Source: Acidobacteriota bacterium (lineage in GTDB: Bacteria > Acidobacteriota > Vicinamibacteria > Vicinamibacterales > CAVVIG01). Taken from it: 15,892 bases of DNA. Each line of letters starts with the position of its first letter. Position 1 is the first letter of the stretch. The stretch covers positions 1 through 15,892 of the forward strand of contig QHWL01000367.1 of the NCBI GenBank assembly GCA_003222555.1, read 5' to 3'. Under the pieces are notes generated by a model. The model did no database searches, was not told the DNA's origin, and was given only the letters and a program-made list of their open reading frames with translations. The translations under genes and the position numbers were made by a program. This document shows positions 1-7,978 of this stretch, one piece after another.

Positions 1-2
1 GT

Positions 3-887
3 ATTTTTAGAGCGCTGCTCAGGACGGGCAAGAACGGGGGCACCATCTGCATGCACGCCGAAAATGGCGGCGTCATCGACGTGCTCGTGCAGCGCGCGCT
101 CGCCGAAGGGAAAACCGCACCCAAATATCACGCGCTCACGCGGCCCGCGCGCGCGGAGGCCGAGGCGACCCATCGCGCCATCGCCCTCGCCGAAATGGCC
201 GACGTGCCGATCTACATCGTCCACCTGTCGGCCGCCGAGGCGCTCGAGATGGTGACCGAAGCACGCGACCGTGGGCTGCCTGCTTACGCGGAAACGTGTC
301 CGCAATATCTGTTTCTCTCCTACGACAACTACGAGGAACCGGGGTTCGCCGGCGCGAAGTACGTGATGAGTCCGCCGCTGCGCGCGAAGGCCGCGCAGGA
401 CCAGTTGTGGCGCGGCCTCGCGTTCAACGATTTGCAGGCCGTCTCGACCGACCACTGTCCCTTCTGCATGAAGGAGCAGAAGGAGCTCGGCGTGGCCGAT
501 TTCTCGAAGATCCCCAACGGCGCGCCAGGCATCGAGACGCGCATGAGTCTCGTGTACGACGGGGGCGTGCGCGCCGGCCGCATCTCGCTCAACCGATTCG
601 TGGAGCTCACCTCGACCTCGCCGGCCAGAATCTTCGGGCTGTTCCCGCGCAAGGGCACCATCGCGCCCGGTTCGGACGCCGACGTCGTCGTCTTCGATCC
701 AAATCGTACGATCACGTTGTCCGCGCGGACGCTCCACATGAAGGTGGACTACAACCCGTACGAAGGGCGCCAGGTCACCGGCGCCGCCGACACGGTGCTG
801 TCGCGCGGTCGTCCGGTCATCGAGAACGGCAAGTTCGTCGGACGCGCGGGCGCCGGATCGTTCATCAAGCGCGCCGGCCGCAGCTGA
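3..887 (+). CDS. Dihydropyrimidinase (D-hydantoinase family), 5'-truncated by window edge
   Basis: Zn-dependent cyclic amidohydrolase that opens dihydrouracil or dihydrothymine to N-carbamoyl-beta-amino acids, the second step of reductive pyrimidine breakdown, in the cytoplasm. The frame is open from base 3, and the residues before the first ATG (base 51) read IFRALLRTGKNGGTIC, which fits the family, so the true start lies upstream. About 294 residues of a usual ~460 are visible. Visible metal ligands are the His of MHAENG, the His of YIVHLS and the Asp of STDHCPF. The N-terminal HxH and carboxylated Lys are off the window. DFSKIPNGAPGIETR and the late VDYNPYEG are typical of dihydropyrimidinases rather than allantoinases. 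The gene is followed by a repeat-filled gap and lies two genes before preA, the preceding pathway step. Hydantoinase activity on other 5-substituted hydantoins cannot be excluded. Confidence 0.93.
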   Translation: MFRALLRTGKNGGTICMHAENGGVIDVLVQRALAEGKTAPKYHALTRPARAEAEATHRAIALAEMADVPIYIVHLSAAEALEMVTEARDRGLPAYAETCPQYLFLSYDNYEEPGFAGAKYVMSPPLRAKAAQDQLWRGLAFNDLQAVSTDHCPFCMKEQKELGVADFSKIPNGAPGIETRMSLVYDGGVRAGRISLNRFVELTSTSPARIFGLFPRKGTIAPGSDADVVVFDPNRTITLSARTLHMKVDYNPYEGRQVTGAADTVLSRGRPVIENGKFVGRAGAGSFIKRAGRS

Positions 888-911
888 ATGCGCATCTCAG
901 CAGCAGCCAAA

Positions 912-997
912 TGCGCTACCACGGAGGTCTCGGAGGCTAACGGAGGTCACGGCTTTGGCTTGACGAAGAGGTTCCGTGTCCTGGGTGGTAGATCTTT
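912..997. repeat. Degenerate palindromic intergenic repeat, family A
   Basis: Starts with GCGCTACCACGGAGG, contains TAACGGAGGTCACGG and ends near GGTGGTAGATC. It is the same element as the better copies at 10283-10398 and 10433-10541, but more eroded. It lies 24 bases after the dihydropyrimidinase stop. The arms are inverted complements, so it could fold in RNA at a transcript end. It makes up the first part of the 312-base gene-free stretch 888-1199. Confidence 0.7.
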
Positions 998-1030
998 TAG
1001 CGCAAGCGACAGCTCGGCGCCCCGGTCTCG

Positions 1031-1190
1031 CCCGAGGCCGAGAGTCTACGCTCGAGGCTGAGGGAGAGTGAAGTCCGTGCCAGCGAGCGGGGGTAGGGCG
1101 CGCGAGCATACACCCCGAGGCCGAGAGTCTACGCTCGAGGCCGAGGGACAGCGAAGTCCGTGCCGCCGAGCGGGGGTGGGGCCCCGCGAG
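1031..1190. repeat. Two-copy tandem direct repeat (~76 bp units, 83-bp period)
   Basis: Copy 1 spans 1031-1106 and copy 2 spans 1114-1190. Both begin CCCGAGGCCGAGAGTCTACG and end in a G-rich GAGCGGGGGT segment plus GCGAG. They differ at a handful of positions and are separated by 7 bases. No ORF with a plausible protein covers them. Each unit contains the short internal palindrome CTCGAG. The second copy ends 9 bases before the hydroxyisourate hydrolase start, so the repeat occupies that gene's upstream region. Its function is unknown. Confidence 0.85.
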
Positions 1191-1199
1191 AATTAGAAA

Positions 1200-1535
1200 A
1201 TGATTACAACCCACGTCCTGGATACCTCCCGCGGTGAGCCTGCGGTCGGGATGACCGTCATACTTGAGATCCGCCAGGCAAGCGAGTGGAGCAGGATCGG
1301 ACGAGGCACGACCGGCGGCAACGGACGCGTGGACACATTGACCGAAGGGAAAACCATCGCGCCCGGCACCTACCGGCTCACCTTCGATACCGGCTCCTAT
1401 CACCGCAAGCAGGGGATCGCGACGCCGTTCTTTTCGGAGGTGAAGATCATGTTCAACGTGCGCGACACGGACCAGCTCTATCACGTGCCGCTGCTGTTGA
1501 GTGCGTTCGGATATTCGACGTATCGTGGGGCTTAA
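1200..1535 (+). CDS. 5-hydroxyisourate hydrolase (transthyretin-like)
   Basis: Hydrolyses 5-hydroxyisourate, the product of urate oxidase, to OHCU; a cytoplasmic homotetramer in this family. The 111-aa protein has the usual length. It begins MITTHVLD (His5), has Arg43 in NGRVD, LYHVPLLL with His95, and the C-terminal FGYSTYRG segment. These match the conserved His, Arg, His and C-terminal tetrapeptide of the PucM/HiuH family. The last residue is Ala (YRGA, codon GCT then TAA) where the family signature is YRGS. The ATG at 1200 puts the N-terminal THVLD at its usual place; no strong Shine-Dalgarno precedes it (AATTAGAAA). The gene sits between two pyrimidine-pathway genes, about 7.9 kb from the urate oxidase whose product it uses. 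Identification is firm; the effect of Ser to Ala is unknown. Confidence 0.94.
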   Translation: MITTHVLDTSRGEPAVGMTVILEIRQASEWSRIGRGTTGGNGRVDTLTEGKTIAPGTYRLTFDTGSYHRKQGIATPFFSEVKIMFNVRDTDQLYHVPLLLSAFGYSTYRGA

Positions 1536-1536
1536 C

Positions 1537-1641
1537 GCACTACCACCGAGGACACGGACAGGCAAGGTGCCCCAAATGAGGACACGGAAAATCTGGGTGA
1601 TTGGTGGCCTCAGTCCGTATCCGTGCGTTCCGTGGTAGTGC
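1537..1641. repeat. Palindromic intergenic repeat, family A variant
   Basis: Inverted arms 1537-1558 and 1620-1641. The outer 10 bases, GCACTACCAC and GTGGTAGTGC, are perfectly complementary and the inner parts are imperfect. The element begins one base after the hydroxyisourate hydrolase stop and ends 20 bases before preA. It belongs to the same ACTACCACnGAGG...CCGTGGTAG type as the copies at 912 and 10283. A role as transcript-end hairpin or attenuator is possible but not demonstrated. Confidence 0.8.
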
Positions 1642-1650
1642 TGTTGGTGT

Positions 1651-1656
1651 GAGGAG
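1651..1656 (+). promoter_or_regulatory. Shine-Dalgarno site of preA
   Basis: GAGGAG ends 5 bases before the ATG at 1662. It is one of the few strong ribosome-binding sites in the window and fixes the preA start. Confidence 0.75.
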
Positions 1657-1661
1657 ACCCC

Positions 1662-2786
1662 ATGGCCGCGGACCTTTCGACGACGTTCACCGGCATTCGC
1701 TTTCAGAATCCGTTTCTGCTGTCCTCGGCGCCGCCAACTGAATCGGAGTCGAACATCCAGCGGGCGTTCGAGGCCGGCTGGGGCGGTGTCGTCACGAAGA
1801 CGATCGGCCTGCACCCGGTCGTCAACGTCACCGGACCGAAAACCAAGTTCCTCCGTGCCGACGCAGACTCGCCGCATCTGTCGATGAAGAAGCGGCCGGG
1901 CGCCGCCTTGCACTCGTCGTGGAACTGGGAGCTCATCTCGGACAAAACGCTCGATTGGTGGGTGCCGCGACTGGGCCGCATCAAGAAAACGTTTCCCGAC
2001 CGCCCGCTCGTCGCGTCCATCATGGCGGGCTCGGGCAACGACACGGAACTGCGTCACTGGCAGACGCTTGCTGTCGCGTGTCAGGACGAAGGCTGCGACG
2101 CGCTCGAGCTGAACCTCTCGTGCCCCCACATGGACCGGCAGGACATGGGATCGAACATCGGCAAAGATCGCGCGCTCGTGTCGATCGTGACGAAAGCGGT
2201 GAAGGAAGTCGCGCGCGTGCCGGTGTGGGCGAAGCTCACCCCCTCCACCACCAACATCGTCGTCGAGGCACGGGGTGCTTTTCTCGGCGGCGCCGACGCC
2301 ATCTCGTCGTCCAACACGTTCACGTCGCTCCCGCTCCTCGATGCCGAGACGCTCGAATTCGAGATCAACGTCGACGGCCTCGTGTCCATGGGAGGCCTGG
2401 GCGGACCGGCGATTCTGCCGCTGTCGCTCGCGAAGATCTCGGAGCTCACGCAGGCGTTTCCCGACAAGAGCTTTTCAGGAATCGGCGGAATCTCGACCTT
2501 CGAGCACGCGCTGAATTACTTCCTGCTTGGCTGCGGTACCGTGCAGGTCTGCACGGCGGCCATGCTCGATTCCGCCATCGGACCGAACGTGATTCGCCTG
2601 CTGATTCAGGGGCTGGCCCGATTCCTCGAGAATCGCGCCGACAAAGGCTGGACACGCGTTGACGATTTTATCGGCCTCCGGCGCGACCGCGTCGTTGCCC
2701 AGTCGCGCATCCGCCGGCCTGACGAGAAGGAGTACCACGGCGGCCACGAGGCGGCGGAAGGGTACGCCGAGCCTACCGCGGTGTAG
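1662..2786 (+). CDS. preA: Dihydropyrimidine dehydrogenase catalytic subunit (PreA-like), lacking the 4Fe-4S domain
   Basis: FMN-dependent reductase-type TIM barrel, expected to reduce uracil or thymine to the dihydro form, the first step before dihydropyrimidinase. It has 374 residues. Visible are the N-terminal NPFLLSSAPP, GWGGVVTKTIG at about 39-49, and VASIM at about 117-121. ELNLSCPH carries Cys154, equivalent to the catalytic loop Cys of mammalian DPD (NLSC motif). Lys191 lies in WAKLTP, Asn218-Thr219 in the SSNT motif, and GIGGI and LLGCGTVQVCTA come near the end. E. coli PreA carries a C-terminal ferredoxin-like domain with two CxxCxxC...CP clusters. Here the last ~45 residues hold no cysteine, so electron entry must differ or use a separate protein. 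No PreT is in the window. The xanthine dehydrogenase large subunit starts 4 bases after the stop. A divergent dihydroorotate-dehydrogenase relative with another substrate is possible. Confidence 0.86.
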   Translation: MAADLSTTFTGIRFQNPFLLSSAPPTESESNIQRAFEAGWGGVVTKTIGLHPVVNVTGPKTKFLRADADSPHLSMKKRPGAALHSSWNWELISDKTLDWWVPRLGRIKKTFPDRPLVASIMAGSGNDTELRHWQTLAVACQDEGCDALELNLSCPHMDRQDMGSNIGKDRALVSIVTKAVKEVARVPVWAKLTPSTTNIVVEARGAFLGGADAISSSNTFTSLPLLDAETLEFEINVDGLVSMGGLGGPAILPLSLAKISELTQAFPDKSFSGIGGISTFEHALNYFLLGCGTVQVCTAAMLDSAIGPNVIRLLIQGLARFLENRADKGWTRVDDFIGLRRDRVVAQSRIRRPDEKEYHGGHEAAEGYAEPTAV

Positions 2787-2790
2787 CGCG

Positions 2791-4998
<2,208 letters not shown>

Positions 4999-4999
4999 A

Positions 5000-5491
5000 G
5001 TGATATTCAGCCTCAACGGCAAACGCACGCGAACGAACGCGCATCCCATGAAGCGTCTCCTCGACGTGCTGCGCGAAGACTGTGGGCTCACCGGTACGAA
5101 GGAGGGCTGCGGGGAAGGCGAGTGCGGTGCGTGCACGGTGCTCTTGAACGGCGCGCCGGTCAACTCGTGTCTGGTGCCGCTGGTGCACGCCGCCGGCTCG
5201 CGCGTGACGACAATCGAGGCGCTCGGCGGGCGTCATCGGCTGCAGCGCGCGTTCGTCGAGCACGGCGGCGCGCAGTGCGGCATCTGCACGCCTGGCATGA
5301 TCATGGCCGCCATCGCGCTCGGCCCGAGGCCGTCGATCGAGGGAATCCGGGCTGGCCTGGCGGGCAATCTCTGCCGGTGCACCGGCTACTCGTCGATTTA
5401 CCGGTCTATCGCGGACGCCAGCCGGCGTGCCCTTGTAAGGCCTGCTCAGAAACATGCGGCGTTTGAACGCAGGGCTCGCAGAGCGCGCTGA
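5000..5491 (+). CDS. Xanthine dehydrogenase, [2Fe-2S] subunit
   Basis: Electron-transfer subunit with two [2Fe-2S] clusters linking the Mo site to FAD. The plant-ferredoxin-type cluster uses Cys37, Cys42, Cys45 and Cys57 ([12 protein letters not shown]...NSC). The second, helical-bundle cluster uses Cys93, Cys96, Cys125 and Cys127 (CGICTPGM...NLCRCTGY). The start chosen is GTG at 5000, one base after the upstream TAG, giving 163 aa that open with IFSLNGKRT as in homologues; GAGAAG lies 8 bases upstream. An in-frame ATG at 4976 and GTG at 4985 are alternatives, and starts further upstream (4787) are rejected because they overlap the Mo subunit deeply. The arginine-rich tail [13 protein letters not shown] falls in a family-C repeat. 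The short spacing implies co-transcription and translational coupling with the Mo subunit. Confidence 0.92.
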   Translation: MIFSLNGKRTRTNAHPMKRLLDVLREDCGLTGTKEGCGEGECGACTVLLNGAPVNSCLVPLVHAAGSRVTTIEALGGRHRLQRAFVEHGGAQCGICTPGMIMAAIALGPRPSIEGIRAGLAGNLCRCTGYSSIYRSIADASRRALVRPAQKHAAFERRARRAR

Positions 5492-5504
5492 GAAATCCTT
5501 GGGC
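5452..5504. repeat. Partial family-C repeat overlapping the 2Fe-2S subunit 3' end
   Basis: Contains AACGCAGGGCTCGCAGAG and AGAAATCCTTGGGC. It is nearly identical to the left half of the palindrome at 15480-15565. It encodes the last ~13 codons and the stop of the 2Fe-2S subunit. The right half of the element is not present. Confidence 0.8.
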
Positions 5505-5522
5505 GGAGCCTGCGAAAAAAAC

Positions 5523-5583
5523 GTACGTAGTGTCCGCCTGTAGGCGGACCTTGCCGAACCGGCTAAAGCCGGACACTACGTAC
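5523..5583. repeat. Compound palindrome, family D (cruciform-like)
   Basis: The outer arms 5523-5536 and 5570-5583 are a perfect 14-bp inverted repeat (GTACGTAGTGTCCG). Inside lie two further hairpins, 5532-5539 with 5542-5549 (GTCCGCCT/AGGCGGAC) and 5559-5564 with 5567-5572 (CCGGCT/AGCCGG). The outer stem and the inner hairpins share bases, so the folds are alternatives. A half copy occurs at 11931-11959. The element sits between the 2Fe-2S and FAD subunit genes. Confidence 0.88.
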
Positions 5584-5603
5584 AATTGGCGAATTGGCGG
5601 TCA

Positions 5604-5738
5604 GATGAAGAAACCCTGATGCTGGGATCGATATCCAATCGTCAAGCCACGTGGTTCGTTCACAAGTTCCGGAGGGCGGACCTTCTCAGGTCCGCCGATG
5701 AAGAAACCCTGATGCTGGGATCGATATCCAATCGTCAA
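5604..5738 (+). repeat. Perfect 42-bp direct repeat duplicating the FAD-subunit start region, with central hairpin
   Basis: Copies at 5604-5645 and 5697-5738 are identical over 42 bases and exactly 93 bases apart, so they stay in frame. Each contains GATGAAGAAACCCTG followed by ATG and the codons for LGSISNRQ. The 51 bases between them hold a perfect 8-bp hairpin, 5675-5682 with 5689-5696 (GGCGGACC/GGTCCGCC). Its core resembles family D. The second copy is contiguous with the conserved FAD-domain coding sequence. Confidence 0.95.
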
Positions 5739-6563
5739 TTGTTCCAGCCGCGGTCACTGACCGACGCGCTCAGCATGCTGCGCGACGAAGGCCCGCTCGT
5801 GCCGATGGCGGGCTGCACCGATTTGTACGTAGCGCTGAATTTCGGGACGCTCGACGACACGCGGTTTTTAAACCTCTGGCCGCTCGACTCGCTTCGTCGG
5901 ATCGAGATGCGCGGCGACGTCCTGTCGATCGGCGCGCTCGCGACCTACACCGACATGAGGCGATCGCCGCTCGTGCAAAAAATCCTGCCGATGCTCGTCG
6001 CCGCCGCGCGCGAGATTGGCGGCGTGCAAGTCCAGAACCGCGGTACCCTCGGCGGCAACGTGGCGAATGGCTCGCCGGCAGGCGATACGCTCCCGGTTCT
6101 CGCGGCGGCCGACGTCGTCGTCGTGCTACGGAGCGCCGCCGACATGCGGCGCGTGCCATTCAGCGAGTATTACACCGGCTACCGCCGCTCGGTGCTCGGT
6201 CCGGGCGAGCTGATTGTCGCCTTCGAGTTCCGGAAGCTCCACGGCCGCCAATGGTTCAGGAAAGTCGGTACGCGCGCGGCTCAGGCGATCTCGAAGGTCG
6301 TCATGGCGGCCGTCGCTGGCGATCCGCCGCGTATTGCCGTCGGCAGCGTTGCTCCCACGGTCGTGCGACTGCCAAGCACCGAGGCGGCGCTCGGCCGCGG
6401 CGCCTCGATCGACGAGGCGCGGCAGATCCTTCTCGAAGAGATCGCCCCGATTGACGACGCCCGCTCGACGGCCGAGTACCGACAGCGCGTTGCCGCCAAC
6501 CTGCTTGCACGTTTTTGGAATGACTCTTTCATCACGAAGTCACGAAGAACACGAAATTTATAA
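5712..6563 (+). CDS. Xanthine dehydrogenase, FAD-binding subunit
   Basis: FAD subunit that passes electrons from the Fe-S clusters to NAD+ or another acceptor. From ATG 5712 it gives 283 aa, typical for the family. FAD-binding segments visible are PMAGCTDLYVAL at about 31-41 and RGTLGGNVANGSPAGD at 110-125; the C-terminal CO-dehydrogenase-flavoprotein-type domain follows. The first motif has Cys where GG(T/S)D is usual. The frame stays open upstream to ATG 5586, and an identical start (ATG 5619) exists in the duplicated 42-bp copy. Those starts would add 31 to 42 residues made of repeat DNA, so 5712 is preferred. GAAG 8 bases upstream is a possible ribosome-binding site. The tail ITKSRRTRNL is read from a family-B repeat. 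It is separated from the 2Fe-2S gene by about 220 bases of repeats but completes the Mo/Fe-S/FAD trio. Confidence 0.9.
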   Translation: MLGSISNRQLFQPRSLTDALSMLRDEGPLVPMAGCTDLYVALNFGTLDDTRFLNLWPLDSLRRIEMRGDVLSIGALATYTDMRRSPLVQKILPMLVAAAREIGGVQVQNRGTLGGNVANGSPAGDTLPVLAAADVVVVLRSAADMRRVPFSEYYTGYRRSVLGPGELIVAFEFRKLHGRQWFRKVGTRAAQAISKVVMAAVAGDPPRIAVGSVAPTVVRLPSTEAALGRGASIDEARQILLEEIAPIDDARSTAEYRQRVAANLLARFWNDSFITKSRRTRNL

Positions 6564-6594
6564 ATGTTCTTCGTGGCCTTTGTGTCTTCGTGAT
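6531..6594. repeat. Palindromic repeat, family B
   Basis: The left side begins ATCACGAAGTCACGAAG and the right side ends GTGTCTTCGTGAT. The core arms 6541-6550 and 6566-6575 (CACGAAGAAC/GTTCTTCGTG) are perfect. The FAD-subunit stop codon (6561-6563) lies in the loop. It may act as a transcript-end hairpin between the xanthine dehydrogenase and allantoin genes. Confidence 0.85.
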
Positions 6595-6602
6595 AAACAC
6601 GC

Positions 6603-6657
6603 CGATCGCGGGGCCCGAAGGGCCGGATGGTTCGTCCAAACGGGCCTAGCGCGATCG
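6603..6657. repeat. Inverted repeat upstream of allantoinase
   Basis: The outer arms CGATCGCG (6603-6610) and CGCGATCG (6650-6657) are perfect, and the pairing continues with one bulge into GGGCCCG and CGGGCC. The 3' arm ends 16 bases before the allantoinase ATG. It could be an operator or an RNA hairpin affecting initiation. It is not one of the multi-copy families in this window. Confidence 0.6.
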
Positions 6658-6673
6658 AGACAGTTGAGATTCG

Positions 6674-7978
6674 ATGCTCGTCATTCGCGGTCAGCGGGTC
6701 GTGTTGCCGGACGGCGAACGTCCCGCTTCCATTCATGTCCAGAACGGTACGATCGCCGCGGTCGCGGCATACGATGACGTTCCCACCGGCGCGGACGTCG
6801 TTGATGCCAGCGACGCCGGCGATCTCGTGATCTCACCGGGGATTGTCGACACCCACGTCCACGTCAACGAGCCCGGACGCACCGAGTGGGAAGGGTTCGA
6901 CACCGCGTCGCGCGCGGCCGCGGCCGGCGGCGTGACCACGATCGTCGACATGCCGCTCAACAGCGTCCCTGCGACGACGACGGTGGCCGGGCTCGCGGCG
7001 AAACGGCAGGCGGCCGCCCACCGATGTCACGTCGACGTCGCCTTCTGGGGCGGCGTCGTGCCCGGCAACCAATCACAGCTCGACGGTCTGATCGACGCGG
7101 GCGTTCGCGGGTTCAAGTGCTTCCTGGTACCGTCCGGCGTCGACGAGTTCCCGGCGGTCGCCGAAGAAGACCTGCGGCGGGCGTTGCCGACGCTCGCGCG
7201 GCGCGGTGTGCCTCTCCTGGTGCACGCCGAAACGCCCGCGCTCATTCGCCGTCCGAGCGGCGACCCCCGACGGTATGCTTCGTATCTCGCGACACGGCCG
7301 GCCGACGCGGAGGTCGACGCCGTGGCGTTGATGATTCGGCTCGCCTCGGAATTTCACGTCGATACGCACATCGTCCACGTTGCCGCCCGGGCCGCCGTCG
7401 AGACCATCGCGCGTGCACAATCGGAAGGGGTGCCAATCAGTGCCGAAACCTGCCCGCATTATCTGACGTTTGTCGCGGGCGATATCCCGGACGGCGCCAC
7501 GCTGTTCAAGTGCGCGCCGCCGATTCGTGAGGCGACCGACCGCGAGGCGCTCTGGGACGGTCTGCGACGCGGCGTTCTTGGCCTGGTGGCCACGGATCAT
7601 TCGCCGGCGCCACCGGCGCTGAAGTCCACGGGCGATTTCACGCTCGCCTGGGGCGGTATCGCCTCGCTGGAGCTGGCGCTGCCGGTCGTCTGGACCGGGG
7701 CGCGGACCCTCGCGCGCTGGATGAGTTACCGGCCGGCGTCACTCGCCGGGCTGTCCGATCGGAAAGGCCGAATCGCGCCGGGACATGACGCAGACGTGAT
7801 CGTGTGGGATCCGGATCGCGAGCGTTTCGTCGATGCCGAACGCCTACAGCAGCGGCACAAGCTCACGCCCTACGCCGGCCGCTCGCTTCGAGGCGCCGTT
7901 CATACGACGTTCGTGCGCGGGGAGCGCGTGTGGCAGGATGGAGATGTCGTACGTCCTTCGGCCGGACATCTGTTATGA
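6674..7978 (+). CDS. allB: Allantoinase
   Basis: Hydrolyses allantoin to allantoate with a dinuclear metal centre in an amidohydrolase TIM barrel. The 434-aa length is normal. Metal ligands are all visible: His61 and His63 in DTHVHVNEPG, Lys148 in RGFKCF (the carboxylated Lys), His184 in LLVHAE, His235 in HIVHVAA and Asp308 in ATDHSP. DTHVHVNEPGRTEWEGF and ETCPHYLTF are allantoinase hallmarks and separate it from the dihydropyrimidinase at the left edge. The start at 6674 gives the family N-terminus. The stop overlaps the allantoicase start (ATGA, 7975-7978), so the two are probably translationally coupled. It is the first gene of an allantoinase, allantoicase, uraD, urate oxidase run. Confidence 0.95.
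   Translation: MLVIRGQRVVLPDGERPASIHVQNGTIAAVAAYDDVPTGADVVDASDAGDLVISPGIVDTHVHVNEPGRTEWEGFDTASRAAAAGGVTTIVDMPLNSVPATTTVAGLAAKRQAAAHRCHVDVAFWGGVVPGNQSQLDGLIDAGVRGFKCFLVPSGVDEFPAVAEEDLRRALPTLARRGVPLLVHAETPALIRRPSGDPRRYASYLATRPADAEVDAVALMIRLASEFHVDTHIVHVAARAAVETIARAQSEGVPISAETCPHYLTFVAGDIPDGATLFKCAPPIREATDREALWDGLRRGVLGLVATDHSPAPPALKSTGDFTLAWGGIASLELALPVVWTGARTLARWMSYRPASLAGLSDRKGRIAPGHDADVIVWDPDRERFVDAERLQQRHKLTPYAGRSLRGAVHTTFVRGERVWQDGDVVRPSAGHLL

Noticed and set aside
3..887. Reading the left-edge gene as a second allantoinase
   Set aside because: DFSKIPNGAPGIETR, STDHCPF and VDYNPYEG are dihydropyrimidinase motifs; a true allantoinase is present at 6674.
1031..1190. CRISPR-like array
   Set aside because: Only two long units with a 7-base gap; no spacers, no further repeats and no cas genes.
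897..2129. 410-codon minus-strand open frame across hiuH and preA
   Set aside because: Arg/His-rich composition with no recognisable motif, crosses repeats and lies antisense to two well-identified genes; a GC-rich shadow frame.
2659..2790. Upstream in-frame start for the Mo subunit
   Set aside because: The extra 44 residues overlap preA, are Ser/Thr/Arg-rich and unlike the family N-terminus; 2791 matches homologues.
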